Shown piece by piece: positions 25,008 to 34,709 of a DNA stretch of 64,000 bases; the stretch's first letter is position 1; each line of letters starts with the position of its first letter. Position numbers and translations under genes: made by a program. The DNA comes from JALORV01 sp963707445 (GTDB lineage: Bacteria; Pseudomonadota; Gammaproteobacteria; Burkholderiales; Burkholderiaceae_F): assembly GCA_963707445.1 (NCBI GenBank), contig CAVPPW010000038.1, positions 1-64,000 of the forward strand, given 5' to 3'. Below the pieces are notes generated by a model. It was given only the letters and a program-made list of their open reading frames with translations, was not told the DNA's origin and ran no database searches.

Positions 25008-25229
25008 ATGGGTTCGTTTTCGATCTGGCACTGGTTGATCGTCCTGCTCGTCATCGTCCTGGTGTTCGGCACCAGCAAGCTGAAGAACGTCGGCAAGGAT
25101 CTCGGCGGCGCGATCAAGGGTTTCAAGGAAGGCATGAAGGAAGGCACCGAAGAGGCGTCGCGCAAGGTCGAGGACGCCAAGCAGGTGCCCGGCCAGACCA
25201 TCGACGTGCAGGCCAAAGAGAAGTCCTGA
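25008..25229 (+). CDS. tatA: Sec-independent translocase protein TatA
   Basis: 73 residues. One N-terminal membrane helix (IWHWLIVLLVIVLVFGTSKL), the hinge, then the amphipathic helix NVGKDLGGAIKGFKEGMKEG. Forms the pore-like oligomers of the twin-arginine translocase. Starts 9 bases after the HIT gene. A Tat substrate, the Rieske protein PetA, is encoded 4 kb downstream. Confidence 0.94.
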   Translation: MGSFSIWHWLIVLLVIVLVFGTSKLKNVGKDLGGAIKGFKEGMKEGTEEASRKVEDAKQVPGQTIDVQAKEKS

Positions 25230-25302
25230 GTTGCCTGCTGCCCTGTGCGCCCGCGGCGTGCGGGGCGCACCGGCCCTTCCCTCTCGGACCTAACGGCCGC
25301 GG

Positions 25303-25809
25303 ATGTTCGACTTCAGTTTTGGCGAGCTGGCGGTGATCGGTGCCGTCGCGCTGGTGGTGCTCGGCCCCGAGCGGCTGCCGAAGGTTGCACGCACCGTCGG
25401 CGAATGGGCCGGCAAGGCGCAGCGCTACGTCAGCCAGGTCAAGGCCGACATCAACCGCGAGATGGAGGTGGCCGAACTCAAGAAGCTGCAGGAACAGGCG
25501 CGCGGCATCGCGCACGAGTTCGAGTCCGCGGTCCAGAGTGAAGTCAAGGGCATCGAGTCGAGCGTGAATTCCGCCGTCGATGCGAGCAAGAGCGACGTCT
25601 CGACGCTCGGTGCAGACGCCTGGGGCGATGGCGGCGGCTGGACGAAGACGCACTTTCCGCGACGCTACAAGCCCGGGCCCAGTATCGACGAGCTGTCCGA
25701 AGAGATCGCGCGGCTCAAGCGCCAGCTGGCGCTGCCCGAGGTCGCGGGGGCAAAGCGCCGCAAGTTCGCGCCGCGGGCCCGCGTCAACCGGCCGCGGATC
25801 CGCCGCTGA
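25303..25809 (+). CDS. tatB: Sec-independent translocase protein TatB
   Basis: 168 residues. MFDFSFGELAVIGAVALVVLGPERLP is the TatB-type membrane helix with its conserved Glu and the GPERLP hinge. A long amphipathic/coiled helix follows, then a variable tail with a basic end (RRKFAPRARVNRPRIRR). Forms the substrate receptor with TatC. 73 bases after tatA, 15 before tatC. Confidence 0.94.
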   Translation: MFDFSFGELAVIGAVALVVLGPERLPKVARTVGEWAGKAQRYVSQVKADINREMEVAELKKLQEQARGIAHEFESAVQSEVKGIESSVNSAVDASKSDVSTLGADAWGDGGGWTKTHFPRRYKPGPSIDELSEEIARLKRQLALPEVAGAKRRKFAPRARVNRPRIRR

Positions 25810-25824
25810 CGCCCGCCGCCCGCA

Positions 25825-26595
25825 ATGACCACAGAGACCAACGATCCGGGCCAGGAGCAGAGCTTCCTGAGCCATCTGATCGAGTTGCGCCAGCGCCTGG
25901 TGCGAGCCGCGGTCGCGGTACTGATCGTCTTTCTCGCGCTGACGCCGTTCATGAAGCAGATCTTCGACCTGCTCTCGCAGCCGATGATGGCGGCGCTCCC
26001 GGCCGGATCAAAGTTGCTGGCTACCGGCGTCATCACGCCATTCATGGTCCCGCTCAAGGTGACGCTCTTTGCCGCCCTGATGATCGCATTGCCGTACGTG
26101 CTTTGGCAGGCATGGGCCTTCGTTGCGCCGGGGCTCTACAAGCACGAACGCAAGCTCGCCGCGCCGCTGATCGCATCGAGCGTCGTGATGTTCTTCCTGG
26201 GAATCGCGTACTGCTACTTCGTCGTGTTTGGCTTCGTCTTCAAGTTCATCACCGGATTTGCGCCGATCTCGGTCAATGTCTCCCCGGACATCGAAGCGTA
26301 TTTCGGTTTCGTGCTCGGGATGTTCCTGGCCTTCGGGATGGCCTTCGAGACGCCGATCGTCGTCGTACTGTTGGCCCGCTTCGGGATTGCCGGGATCGAC
26401 AAACTGAAGCAGGCGCGACCGTACGTCATCGTCGGCGCGTTCATCGTCGCGGCGGTCTTCACGCCGCCCGACGTGCTGTCGCAGCTGCTGCTGGCGATAC
26501 CGCTGTGCGTGCTGTACGAGCTGGGCATTTTCCTCGCCCGCTTCGTGGTCAAGCAGAAGGAAGCCGAAGAGGCCGCCGCGCAAGAAGCGCAGTGA
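25825..26595 (+). CDS. tatC: Sec-independent translocase protein TatC
   Basis: 256 residues, six membrane helices. The N-terminal signature SFLSHLIELRQRLVRA and the conserved PFMVPLKVTLFAALMIALPY, FVAPGLYKHERKLA and FGMAFETPIVVVLL are all present. Binds the twin-arginine signal peptide with TatB. Intact. Confidence 0.96.
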   Translation: MTTETNDPGQEQSFLSHLIELRQRLVRAAVAVLIVFLALTPFMKQIFDLLSQPMMAALPAGSKLLATGVITPFMVPLKVTLFAALMIALPYVLWQAWAFVAPGLYKHERKLAAPLIASSVVMFFLGIAYCYFVVFGFVFKFITGFAPISVNVSPDIEAYFGFVLGMFLAFGMAFETPIVVVLLARFGIAGIDKLKQARPYVIVGAFIVAAVFTPPDVLSQLLLAIPLCVLYELGIFLARFVVKQKEAEEAAAQEAQ

Positions 26596-26614
26596 GCTGG
26601 CGGCTCCATCTTCA

Positions 26615-27289
26615 ATGATCGCGACCGCTCGACTGCTGGCGCTCTGCCTGGTCTGTGCGTTGTCGCTGCCGGCGCTTGCAGCGCCGCTGCGGGTGATCCC
26701 GGACCAGGATGCCGACCTCGCCCAGGGCTTCGCCGCCTATGAACGGGGCGAGCATGTCCGCGCGCTGCAGCTTTTTCGCCAAGCGGCCGAACGGAACCAA
26801 CGGGTGGCGCAGTTCAATCTGGCCGTGATGCTCCTCGGCGGCGAGGGCGGCCAGCCCGATCGTGTCGCGGGCGTGCAATGGCTGAAGAAATCGGCGGAAA
26901 GCGGGTTCGCTCGCGCCCAGCATGCACTCGGCCTGCTGCACGAGCGCGGTGACGGAGTGCCGCGCTCGCTGGTCGACGCCACTGCCTGGTTCAGGAAAGC
27001 GGCCGAGCAGGGCTATCGCGACGCGCAGGTCAGCCTCGCGACCCAGTACTTTCTCGGTCGCGGTGCGCCGCGCGATTACGCGGAAGCTGCACGCTGGTAT
27101 GAACGCGCCGCGGAACAGGGCGACGAAGGTGCCGCCTACATCGTCGCGAGCCAATATGAGACCGGCAACGGCGTCGAGACGGACACGATGCGTGCGTTCT
27201 ACTGGTACAGCATTGCCGCGGCCGGCGGCGATGCGGTCGCGGCATTGAAGGCGCGCGAGATGCGCGAGCGCCTCAACCGAGCGCGCTGA
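26615..27289 (+). CDS. Exported Sel1-repeat protein
   Basis: 224 residues. Signal peptide (LLALCLVCALSLPALAAPL) and then about four Sel1-like (TPR-related) repeats, for example AQHALGLLHERGDGVPRS, AQVSLATQYFLGRGAPRD and AAYIVASQYETGNGVETD. Likely a periplasmic protein-protein scaffold; partner unknown. 19 bases after tatC, so probably in that transcript; convergent with the protease gene 14 bases on. Confidence 0.85.
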   Translation: MIATARLLALCLVCALSLPALAAPLRVIPDQDADLAQGFAAYERGEHVRALQLFRQAAERNQRVAQFNLAVMLLGGEGGQPDRVAGVQWLKKSAESGFARAQHALGLLHERGDGVPRSLVDATAWFRKAAEQGYRDAQVSLATQYFLGRGAPRDYAEAARWYERAAEQGDEGAAYIVASQYETGNGVETDTMRAFYWYSIAAAGGDAVAALKAREMRERLNRAR

Positions 27290-27303
27290 GCGCCCGGCGC
27301 GCG

Positions 27304-28471
27304 CTACTGCGGCCGCTTCGGAGTCGGCCGCTCGCCGACCGTCACCGGTACTTCGACTTCCTTGCCCGAGCGCAGCACGCGCACGCTGGCCGTGGAGCCG
27401 GGAGGCAGCTGCGCAATCTGGTTCAGCATGCTCCGGCTGCTGCCGACCTTCTGGCTGTTGATGGTCAGTATTACGTCGCCGGGCTCGAGTCCGGCGCGCC
27501 CCGCCGGGCTCGCCCGCTGCACGCCCTTCAGCACGACGCCTTCGGTGCGCGCGAGCTTCAGCAGTTCGGCTGCCTCGGGTGTGATGTCCTCGGGTTCGAC
27601 CCCGAAATAGCCGCGCATCACGCGGCCTGTCCTGATCAGATCATTCATCACCTGCCGTACCAGCGACGCCGGGATCGCGAAGCCGATGCCGATCGAGCCG
27701 CCGCTGCGCGAGAAAATGGCGCTGTTGATGCCGACCATGTGGCCGGTCGAATCGACCAGCGCGACCGCCCGAATTGCCCTGGTTGATGGCCGCGTCGGTC
27801 TGGATGAAGTTCTCGAACATGTTGATGCCGAGGTTCGAGCGTCCGAGCGCCGAGACGATCCCCATCGTGACCGTCTGGCCGACATCGAACGGATTGCCAA
27901 TGGCGAGCACGATGTCGCCGACCTTCAGCGCGTCGTCGCTGCCGAAGGTGATGACCGGTAGCCCACTCGCCTCGACCTTCAGCACCGCGAGGTCGCTTTC
28001 CGGGTCCGCACCCACCAACCGCGCGTCGAACTGACGGCCATCGGCGAGCGCGACCGCTATTTCGTCGGCCGCCTGAACGACGTGGTTGTTGGTCAGGATG
28101 TAGCCATCCGCGGTGGCGATCACCCCAGAGCCGAGGCTCGCGACGCGTTCCGGCCCGCCGCGCGCGTCGCCGAAGAAATAGCGGTAGAGCGGATCGGCCG
28201 GCACACCGCGGCGCTGCACTTCGCGCGTGGTGTAGACATTCACCACCGCCGGTGCGGCGACGGTGACCGCGTCGGCGTAACTGCGCGGCGCGGAACCGCG
28301 CGCTGCGCTGGGGCTGGCGGGTTCGGCTTGCTTGACCGCGGGCAGCGGCAGCGCTGCTTCGGGCGCGCGGGTGCGCGTCAGCCACTCCGGCCGCAGCGTG
28401 GAAACGACAAAGAGCAGGGCGAGGCCGACCGTCGTTGCCTGCGCGAAGATCAGCCAGATACGGCGCAGCAT
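27304..28471 (-). CDS. DegS-like trypsin-type serine protease with PDZ domain, frame break at the active-site region
   Basis: About 388 residues. An N-terminal membrane anchor (IWLIFAQATTVGLALLFVVS) is followed by a HtrA/DegS protease domain: His in ILTNNHVVQAA, Asp in DPESDLAVLKVE, Ser in INQGNSGG. One C-terminal PDZ domain (GVVLKGVQRASPAGRAGLEPGDVILTIN). The frame breaks just after NSGG near 27772 and resumes as ALVDSTGHMVGINSAIFS. A single PDZ and a membrane anchor make it DegS-like rather than DegP-like, acting in the periplasm. Start at 28471 (MLRRIW) is chosen; an ATG nine codons upstream is in frame. Confidence 0.9.
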
Positions 28472-28571
28472 GATGGGATTCGATGAGCCCTGCAGCAATA
28501 CGGATACCCCTCCGGCGTGGCCGGACGGGAACCAAGCAATTATTGCAGACGGCGGTCGCGTTGCGCCGCGA

Positions 28572-28991
28572 CTAGCGCCGCTTCAGTTCGTCGCGGATCT
28601 CGCGCAGCAGGACGACGTCCTCGGCCGCCGGCGGGGCGGTCGCATCGAGGTTGGACTTCACGCGGTTCACCGCTTTCACCATCCAGAAGATCACGAATGC
28701 CAGGATGACAAAGTTGAGCAGCACGGTGACGAAGCTGCCCCACGCAAACACGACGCCGCTCTTCTGCGCGGCATCGAGCGGGGCGCCGGGCGGCACGTTG
28801 CCGGACAGCACGACGTACTTGTTGGAGAAGTCGACCGCGCCGCCGAACACCGCGTTGATGACCGGCATCACGACGTCTTTGACCAGCGAATCGACGATCT
28901 TGCCGAATGCCGCTCCGATGATGATGCCGACCGCGAGGTCGATCACATTGCCCTTGACCGCGAACTCGCGGAATTCCTTCAACATGCCCAT
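28572..28991 (-). CDS. mscL: Large-conductance mechanosensitive channel
   Basis: 139 residues. Two membrane helices: KGNVIDLAVGIIIGAAFGKI (pore helix TM1) and FVTVLLNFVILAFVIFWMVK (TM2), with the N-terminal MLKEFREFAV amphipathic helix and a C-terminal bundle ending LLREIRDELKR. Opens under membrane tension to release solutes. The 357-base gap to petA (28992-29348) separates divergent genes and shows no other gene I can support; it must hold both promoters. Confidence 0.96.
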   Translation of the reverse strand: MGMLKEFREFAVKGNVIDLAVGIIIGAAFGKIVDSLVKDVVMPVINAVFGGAVDFSNKYVVLSGNVPPGAPLDAAQKSGVVFAWGSFVTVLLNFVILAFVIFWMVKAVNRVKSNLDATAPPAAEDVVLLREIRDELKRR

Positions 28992-29348
28992 GTTCGATCC
29001 TTCCGATGAGGTCGGTGCCTGCGGGGTCCGCGCATCGTCTTCCGAGGCGCGACATTGCGGATCCGAGCCCAGGGTCCGAGCAGACTGCGCGCGATTCTAG
29101 TGGCCCTCTGCCAGCGGCGGCCTGGGCCAGGTCGCCGGACTTGCCACATGCAGTAGAATCGCGGGCTGCCGAGCGGCGCTCATTGCCGTCAGCTCGTCAG
29201 CGCCGCAAGCGCCAGGGGATCGAAGCGGGGACTGATGCGCCGCGAAGCGGCATCCGAACGGCGCGTGGCATGACAATCAACCATGACACGCGCGCGGCGC
29301 GTGACCACGACGCGGCGACGCGGCATTTCACACTAACTCGGGGTCTCA

Positions 29349-29970
29349 ATGTCCACACCGACTTCCGTTTCTGCAGGCGATCCGCCTGCGGCCGTCGACA
29401 AGGAGCGCCGCAACACCATCGCGGTAGCTGCCGCCGTCGGAGGCGCGGGCGCCGTCGCGCTCGCGGTGCCGTTCGTGGCGTCGTTCGCTCCGTCGGAACG
29501 CGCCAAAGCGGCCGGCGCTCCGGTCGAATTCGACGTCGCCGGCATCGCGCCCGGCGAGATGAAAACGGTCGAGTGGCGCGGGCTGCCGGTGTGGGTGCTG
29601 CGCCGGACACCGGAGATGCTGCAGTCGATCAAGAAGGTCGACAACGAGGTCGCGGATCCGAAGTCGGAGCGGACGCAGTATCCGACGCCTGAATACGCGC
29701 GCAACGAATACCGCTCGCGCAAGCCCGAATATCTGGTCGCAGTCGGCATCTGCACCCACCTCGGCTGTTCGCCGCAGGGACCGTTCGGTCCGAACCAGAT
29801 ACTCCCAGCTCGGGGCCGACCAGGGCTTCCTCTGCCCGTGCCACGGGTCGACGTTCGATCTGGCGGGCCGCGTGTTCAAGAACAAGCCGGCGCCCGACAA
29901 CCTGCCGATTCCGCCGTACAAGTATCTGTCGGAGACGCTGATCGTGATCGGCGACGACTCCAACGCCTGA
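29349..29970 (+). CDS. petA: Ubiquinol-cytochrome c reductase Rieske iron-sulfur subunit, one frame break near 29805
   Basis: About 206 residues. Tat-type N-terminus (DKERRNTIAVAAAVGGAGAV) that stays as the membrane anchor, then the Rieske domain. The 2Fe-2S motifs CTHLGC and CPCHGS are present, but the second lies in another frame after a break near 29805 within GPNQ...QLGADQGFLCPCHGS. The gene ends with IVIGDDSNA at 29970. First gene of the bc1 operon; export would use the tatABC genes 4 kb upstream. Confidence 0.94.
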
Positions 29971-29985
29971 CCCGGGACCGCGTCG

Positions 29986-31368
29986 ATGGCTGAATACAAG
30001 ACTCCATACACCGGCATCGCCGGCTGGTTCGACCAGCGCATGCCGACGGCGATGGCGGAGTACCGCAAGCACTTGTCCGAGTACTACGCGCCGAAGAACT
30101 TCAACATCTGGTACATCTTCGGCGGCCTGGCGATCACGGTGCTGGCGATTCAGATCATCACCGGCATCTTCCTGACGATGAGCTACAAACCCGATGCGAG
30201 CATGGCGTTCGCGTCGGTCGAGTACATCATGCGCGACGTGCCCGGCGGCTGGTTCATCCGCTATATGCACTCGACCGGCGCCTCGTTCTTCTTCATCGTC
30301 GTCTATCTGCACATGTTCCGCGGCCTGATGTACGGCAGCTACCGCGCGCCGCGCGAACTGGTGTGGATCTTCGGCTGCCTCATTTTCCTGAGCCTGATGG
30401 GCGAGGCGTTCTTCGGCTACCTGCTGCCTTGGGGCCAGATGAGCTACTGGGGTGCGCAGGTGATCGTCAACCTGTTCGGCGCGATTCCGCTGATCGGCCC
30501 CGATCTGTCGATCTGGATCCGCGGCGACTACGTGATCGGTGACGCCACGCTGAACCGGTTCTTCTCGTTTCACGTGATCGCGATCCCGCTCGTGCTGATC
30601 GGCCTCGTCGCCGCGCACGTCCTCGCGCTGCACGACGTCGGCTCGAACAATCCGGATGGCGTGGAGATCAAGAAGAAGCTCGACGCGAACGGCCGACCGC
30701 TCGACGGCATCCCGTTCCATCCGTACTACACGGTGCACGACATCTTCTGGCTGGCCATTTTCCTGCTGATTTTTTTCTTCGTCGTGTTCTTCGCGCCGGA
30801 GATGGGTGGCTACTTTCTCGAGTGGAACAACTTCATCCCCGCGGATCCGCTGCAGACCCCTTCGCACATCGCGCCGGTCTGGTACTTCACGCCGTTCTAT
30901 TCGATTCTGCGCGCGACGACGGAGCAGTTTGTCTACGTACTCGCGCTTGGCACGATCGGCATGTCCGCCCTGCTGGTGCTGACCGTCCGCAATCCGATCG
31001 TGCGCGGTGCGCTGGCGGTGGGCACGCTGGTGCTGCTGCTCGGCTACTTCACGCTCGACCCGAAGTTCTGGGGCGTCGTGCTGATGGGGGCATCGGTGCT
31101 GATCTTCCTGGCGCTGCCGTGGCTCGACCACTCGCCGGTGAAGTCGATGCGGTACCGGCCCGGCTGGCACTTCTGGCTGCTGATCGTCTGGGTCGCCGCG
31201 TTCGTCGTGCTCGGCTACTTCGGCACGCAGCCGCCGTCGCCCGCCGGGCAGTACTCCTCGATGCTCGGCACCGTCGTCTACTTCGGGTTCTTTGCGCTGA
31301 TGCCGTGGTGGAGCCGCATGGGAACGTTCAAGCCGGTCCCGGACCGCGTCATCTTCCGTCCGCACTGA
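29986..31368 (+). CDS. petB: Cytochrome b of the bc1 complex
   Basis: 460 residues. Carries quinol oxidation and reduction sites and the two b hemes. N-terminal half: heme-ligand histidines in RYMHSTGASFFFIVVYLHMF and RFFSFHVIAIPLVLIGLVAAH; GYLLPWGQMSYWGA; the Qo-site PEWY equivalent is APVWYFTPFY. Eight or more membrane helices plus a C-terminal extension, usual for proteobacterial cytochrome b. 15 bases after petA. Intact. Confidence 0.96.
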   Translation: MAEYKTPYTGIAGWFDQRMPTAMAEYRKHLSEYYAPKNFNIWYIFGGLAITVLAIQIITGIFLTMSYKPDASMAFASVEYIMRDVPGGWFIRYMHSTGASFFFIVVYLHMFRGLMYGSYRAPRELVWIFGCLIFLSLMGEAFFGYLLPWGQMSYWGAQVIVNLFGAIPLIGPDLSIWIRGDYVIGDATLNRFFSFHVIAIPLVLIGLVAAHVLALHDVGSNNPDGVEIKKKLDANGRPLDGIPFHPYYTVHDIFWLAIFLLIFFFVVFFAPEMGGYFLEWNNFIPADPLQTPSHIAPVWYFTPFYSILRATTEQFVYVLALGTIGMSALLVLTVRNPIVRGALAVGTLVLLLGYFTLDPKFWGVVLMGASVLIFLALPWLDHSPVKSMRYRPGWHFWLLIVWVAAFVVLGYFGTQPPSPAGQYSSMLGTVVYFGFFALMPWWSRMGTFKPVPDRVIFRPH

Positions 31369-31378
31369 GAACCCGGAA

Positions 31379-32236
31379 ATGAAGAAGCTCATCACCCGCC
31401 TCGTCATCGCTTTCGGGCTGGCCGTGGCAGCAACAGGCGCCATGGCCTCGGGCGACGAGATTCCGATCGAGCACTGGCCCTCGGACCGCGCGAAGAGCCT
31501 GGCCTCGCTGCAAAGTGGCGCGCGCCTTTTCGTCAATTACTGCATGGGCTGCCACAGTGCCAATCTGGTGCGCTGGAACCGCCTGCAGCAAATCGGGCTC
31601 GACGACCGGCAGATCAAGGAATTCCTGATCTTCGGCAACCAGAAGGTCGGCGACGCGATGCGGATCGCGATGACCCCGGCCGAAGCGAAGCAGTGGTTCG
31701 GCAAGACGCCGCCAGACCTTTCGGTCATCACGCGCGCGCGCACTTCATTCGACTACGAGGGCGCGGATTACATCTATACGATGCTGCGCGGCTACTACCG
31801 CGACAACAGCACCGCCACGGGCTGGAACAACATCGCCTATCCGAACATCGGGATGCCGCACACGCTGTGGGAGCGGCAGGGTGCGCGCGAGGCGACGCTG
31901 GTCCAGACGCACAGGCACGTGGATCCGAAGACCGGACATGCGGGCTACGTGCAGACCACCAGCGTCTTCGACACCCAAGGAAACGTGACGCGGACCGAGA
32001 CCGAGGCCAAGGGGCCGACCAACGAGGGCCTGAGCTATACGTTCAAGCCGGCTGATCCGCAGCAGGCCCGACAGTTCGATTCCGACGTGGCCGATCTGGT
32101 CGCCTTCCTGTCGTTCATTACCGACCCGTCGTTGTCGTCGCGCAAGAGCATCGGCGTCTGGGTGCTGCTTTTTATCGCACTGTTCGCGGCGGTCGCCTGG
32201 CGACTGAACTCCGTTTACTGGAAGGACATCAAATAG
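31379..32236 (+). CDS. petC: Cytochrome c1 of the bc1 complex
   Basis: 285 residues. Signal peptide (LVIAFGLAVAATGAMASG), heme-binding CMGCH in RLFVNYCMGCHSANLVRW, and a C-terminal membrane anchor (SIGVWVLLFIALFAAVAWRL) followed by the basic end YWKDIK. Passes electrons from the Rieske centre to soluble cytochrome c. 10 bases after petB. Ends the petABC operon. Confidence 0.96.
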   Translation: MKKLITRLVIAFGLAVAATGAMASGDEIPIEHWPSDRAKSLASLQSGARLFVNYCMGCHSANLVRWNRLQQIGLDDRQIKEFLIFGNQKVGDAMRIAMTPAEAKQWFGKTPPDLSVITRARTSFDYEGADYIYTMLRGYYRDNSTATGWNNIAYPNIGMPHTLWERQGAREATLVQTHRHVDPKTGHAGYVQTTSVFDTQGNVTRTETEAKGPTNEGLSYTFKPADPQQARQFDSDVADLVAFLSFITDPSLSSRKSIGVWVLLFIALFAAVAWRLNSVYWKDIK

Positions 32237-32248
32237 CGACGCAGCTCG

Positions 32249-32283
32249 ATGTGTACGCGCCCTGTCCGGTCGCACGTGCACAT
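32249..32283. terminator. Stem-loop downstream of petC
   Basis: ATGTGTACGCGC (32249-32260) and GCACGTGCACAT (32272-32283) pair at 10 of 12 positions, 12 bases after the petC stop. No U-tract follows. A perfect palindrome CTCCTGCAGGAG also lies at 32325-32336 in the same 189-base gap before sspA. Confidence 0.35.
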
Positions 32284-32425
32284 CGCGTGAGTTGATTGGA
32301 TGCGGAGCTTGGGGCGGCCTGGCGCTCCTGCAGGAGTACAGATCGCAACGAGCGGCGCCGAAGTCGCCGGCGAGACGGCCGCCGACCGGCGATCACCGGG
32401 TCGATTCGCCAAGGAAACCAAGACG

Positions 32426-33028
32426 ATGATGGTGCTTTACTCCGGAACCACCTGCCCATTTTCGCAGCGCTGCCGCTTCGTGCTGTTCGAAAAGGGCATG
32501 GACTTCGAGATCCGCGACGTGGATCTGTTCAACAAGCCCGAGGACATCAACGTGATGAATCCGTACGGGCAGGTGCCGATCCTCGTCGAGCGCGATCTCG
32601 TGCTCTACGAGTCGAACATCATCAACGAATACATCGACGAGCGCTTTCCGCATCCGCAGCTGATGCCGGCAGATCCGGTGATGCGCGCGCGGACCCGGCT
32701 GTTCCTCTTCAACTTCGAGCGCGAGCTGTTCGTGCACGTGCAGGCGCTGGAGAACAGCAACAACCAGAAGCTGATCGAGAAGGCGCGCTCGACGATCCGC
32801 GACCGGCTGACGCAGCTGGCACCGATCATGCTCAAGAACAAGTACATGCTCGGTGAGGACTTCTCGATGCTCGACGTGGCGCTGGCGCCGCTGCTGTGGC
32901 GGCTCGATCACTATGGCATCGATCTGCCGAAAACCGCCGCTCCGCTAATGAAATACGCCGAGCGGATCTTCTCCCGTCCGGCGTACATTGAGGCCCTGAC
33001 GCCTTCCGAGAAGGTGATGCGCCGCTAG
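32426..33028 (+). CDS. sspA: Stringent starvation protein A (glutathione S-transferase fold)
   Basis: 200 residues. MMVLYSGTTCPFSQRCRFVLFEKG is the thioredoxin-like N-terminal domain of SspA, an RNA-polymerase-associated regulator without GST activity; NPYGQVPILVERDLVLYES is the usual ligand-domain junction; all-helical C-terminal half follows. AAGGAAACC precedes the ATG at 32426; a longer in-frame extension to 32300 lacks support. Followed 15 bases on by sspB. Confidence 0.94.
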   Translation: MMVLYSGTTCPFSQRCRFVLFEKGMDFEIRDVDLFNKPEDINVMNPYGQVPILVERDLVLYESNIINEYIDERFPHPQLMPADPVMRARTRLFLFNFERELFVHVQALENSNNQKLIEKARSTIRDRLTQLAPIMLKNKYMLGEDFSMLDVALAPLLWRLDHYGIDLPKTAAPLMKYAERIFSRPAYIEALTPSEKVMRR

Positions 33029-33043
33029 TTGGGCCACGATCCA

Positions 33044-33559
33044 ATGTCGGAAATCTCCACCAAGCCGTACCTGATCCGAGCGATTCACCAATGGTGCACG
33101 GATTCGGGGTACACCCCGTACATCGCCGTGCTGGCCGACGACACGGTGCGGGTGCCACGCGACTTCGTGAAAAATGGCGAGATCGTGCTGAACATCTCGC
33201 CACTGGCGACCAGCCGTCTCCAGCTCGGCAACGAAACGATCGAGTTCCAGGCGCGCTTCGGCGGCGTCGCGCGCGAGGTCATGGTGCCGATCGACCGGGT
33301 GCTCGCGGTATACGCGCGCGAAAACGGCCAGGGCATGGCCTTCGAGGTGCCGCGCGAGGCGGCTCCGGCCGGAGTCGAGCAGCCTGAAGCAGCGCCTGGC
33401 CCGCGGGTGCCGATGGCGCTGGTTCCCGTCGAAGGCGGTGCCCGCAACGCGCTCGAGGCTGTGCCGGAATCATCCAACGGCGACCAGGCCGCGACGAGCC
33501 CCCCGGACGACACGCCGCCGCCGCGTGGCGAGCGGCCGAAGCTCACTCGCATCAAGTAG
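33044..33559 (+). CDS. sspB: ClpXP adaptor SspB
   Basis: 171 residues. The N-terminal substrate-binding domain (STKPYLIRAIHQWCTDSGYTPYI, with EIVLNISPLATSRLQLGN) recognises ssrA tags and delivers them to ClpX. A 60-residue Pro/Ala-rich linker leads to the C-terminal ClpX-docking tail (GERPKLTRIK), which keeps the XB-motif pattern. Intact. Confidence 0.93.
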   Translation: MSEISTKPYLIRAIHQWCTDSGYTPYIAVLADDTVRVPRDFVKNGEIVLNISPLATSRLQLGNETIEFQARFGGVAREVMVPIDRVLAVYARENGQGMAFEVPREAAPAGVEQPEAAPGPRVPMALVPVEGGARNALEAVPESSNGDQAATSPPDDTPPPRGERPKLTRIK

Positions 33560-33574
33560 CGGCCACCGGATCGT

Positions 33575-33650
33575 GCCGGCATAGCTCAGCTGGTAGAGCA
33601 GCGGTTTTGTAAACCGAAGGTCGGGGGTTCGAGTCCCTCTGCCGGCACCA
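33575..33650 (+). tRNA. tRNA-Thr (anticodon TGT)
   Basis: 76 nt including an encoded 3' CCA. Acceptor arms GCCGGCA / TGCCGGC, D-arm AGCTCAGCTGGTAGAGC, anticodon loop TTTGTAA reading TGT, and T-loop GGTTCGAGTCC. Lies 15 bases after sspB and converges with ubiX. Confidence 0.96.
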
Positions 33651-33683
33651 ATCGAGGCGCGGCGACAGTCGTGAGCCAGCGCG

Positions 33684-34265
33684 CTAACCGGCGTTTCCGC
33701 CGATGCGTCCGCTCCAGCGCGGCGCGTTGTCGGCACCGAGGCCGAACAGGTCGAGGACCCGCAGCACGGTGTGGTCGATCATCTCGTCGATCGAAGCCGG
33801 CCGCTGGTACAGAGCCGGCACTGGCGGGAAGATGACGCCGCCCATTAACGTTACCGCTTCCATGTTGCGGATGTGCGCGAGGTTCAGCGGCGCCTCGCGC
33901 GCCAGCAGAACCAGGCGGCGCCGCTCCTTCAGGCAGACGTCCGCAGCGCGCGTGATCAGGTTATCGGCAGCACCGTGCGCGATCGCGGCCAGCGTCTTCA
34001 TCGAGCACGGCGCGACCACCATGCCGTCGGTCGCGAACGATCCGCTGGCGATCGTTGCACCGATGTCGTTGACGCTGTGGACCACGTGCGCCAGCGACTC
34101 GACCTCGCCTCGCTTCAGATCGAGCTCCTGATAGGCATTGAGCACGCCTGCCGCGGACAGCAGCAGGTGGATCTCAACTTCAGGCCGCTCGCGTAGCCGC
34201 CGCAGCAGCTGGATGCCATAGGCGGCACCACTGGCGCCCGTGATCGCGACGATCAGGCGCCGCAC
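33684..34265 (-). CDS. ubiX: Flavin prenyltransferase UbiX
   Basis: 193 residues. Makes the prenylated FMN cofactor used by UbiD-type decarboxylases in ubiquinone synthesis. MRRLIVAITGASGAAYGIQLL binds the flavin; MVVAPCSMKTLAAIAHG and REAPLNLAHIRNM are family signatures. Last gene of the minus-strand hemA-prfA-prmC-grxD-ubiX block, 7 bases after grxD. Confidence 0.95.
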   Translation of the reverse strand: MRRLIVAITGASGAAYGIQLLRRLRERPEVEIHLLLSAAGVLNAYQELDLKRGEVESLAHVVHSVNDIGATIASGSFATDGMVVAPCSMKTLAAIAHGAADNLITRAADVCLKERRRLVLLAREAPLNLAHIRNMEAVTLMGGVIFPPVPALYQRPASIDEMIDHTVLRVLDLFGLGADNAPRWSGRIGGNAG

Positions 34266-34272
34266 GGCGATC

Positions 34273-34594
34273 CTAGGTGGCCTGCGCTTCCTTCAACAGA
34301 GTCTGCAGTTCCCCGGACTGGAACATCTCCATGATGATGTCCGAGCCGCCCACGAACTGCGCCGTTGACGTAGAGCTGGGGGATCGTCGGCCAGTTGGCG
34401 AATTCCTTGACGCCCTGTCGCACCTCGTCGTCCTCCAGCACATTGACCGTCACGAGGTTCTGCGCGCCGGCCTGCCGCAGGGCCTGGACCGCACGCCCGG
34501 AGAAGCCGCACTGCGGAAACTGCGCTGTCCCTTTCATGAACAGCACGACGGGGTGCTCGGTGAGCGTTTTCTCGATGAATTGCTTGGCGTCCAT
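34273..34594 (-). CDS. grxD: Monothiol glutaredoxin (Grx4 type), one frame break near 34362
   Basis: About 107 residues. Iron-sulfur carrier glutaredoxin: start MDAKQFIEKTLTEHPVVLFM, active site QCGFSGRAV, WPTIPQLYVNG. A missing base near 34362 shifts the frame; the true end (FVGGSDIIMEMFQSGELQTL) continues in the next frame and stops at 34273. Expected to work with BolA-type IbaG (gene at 14.8 kb). Confidence 0.92.
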
Positions 34595-34709
34595 GGCGAA
34601 AGTCCTGCAGGGAAGGTCGAGTTTAAAGCCCCGGCACGCACCGTCAAACCGGGCGAAACTGCCGTGCCGGGCGGGACAGGTGCGCTGCAACTTGAATGAT
34701 CGTGACCGT

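Noticed and set aside
29629..31536. 635-codon minus-strand frame opposite petA/petB
   Set aside because: Antisense shadow of cytochrome b; composition dominated by Arg/Asp/His and no recognisable motif.
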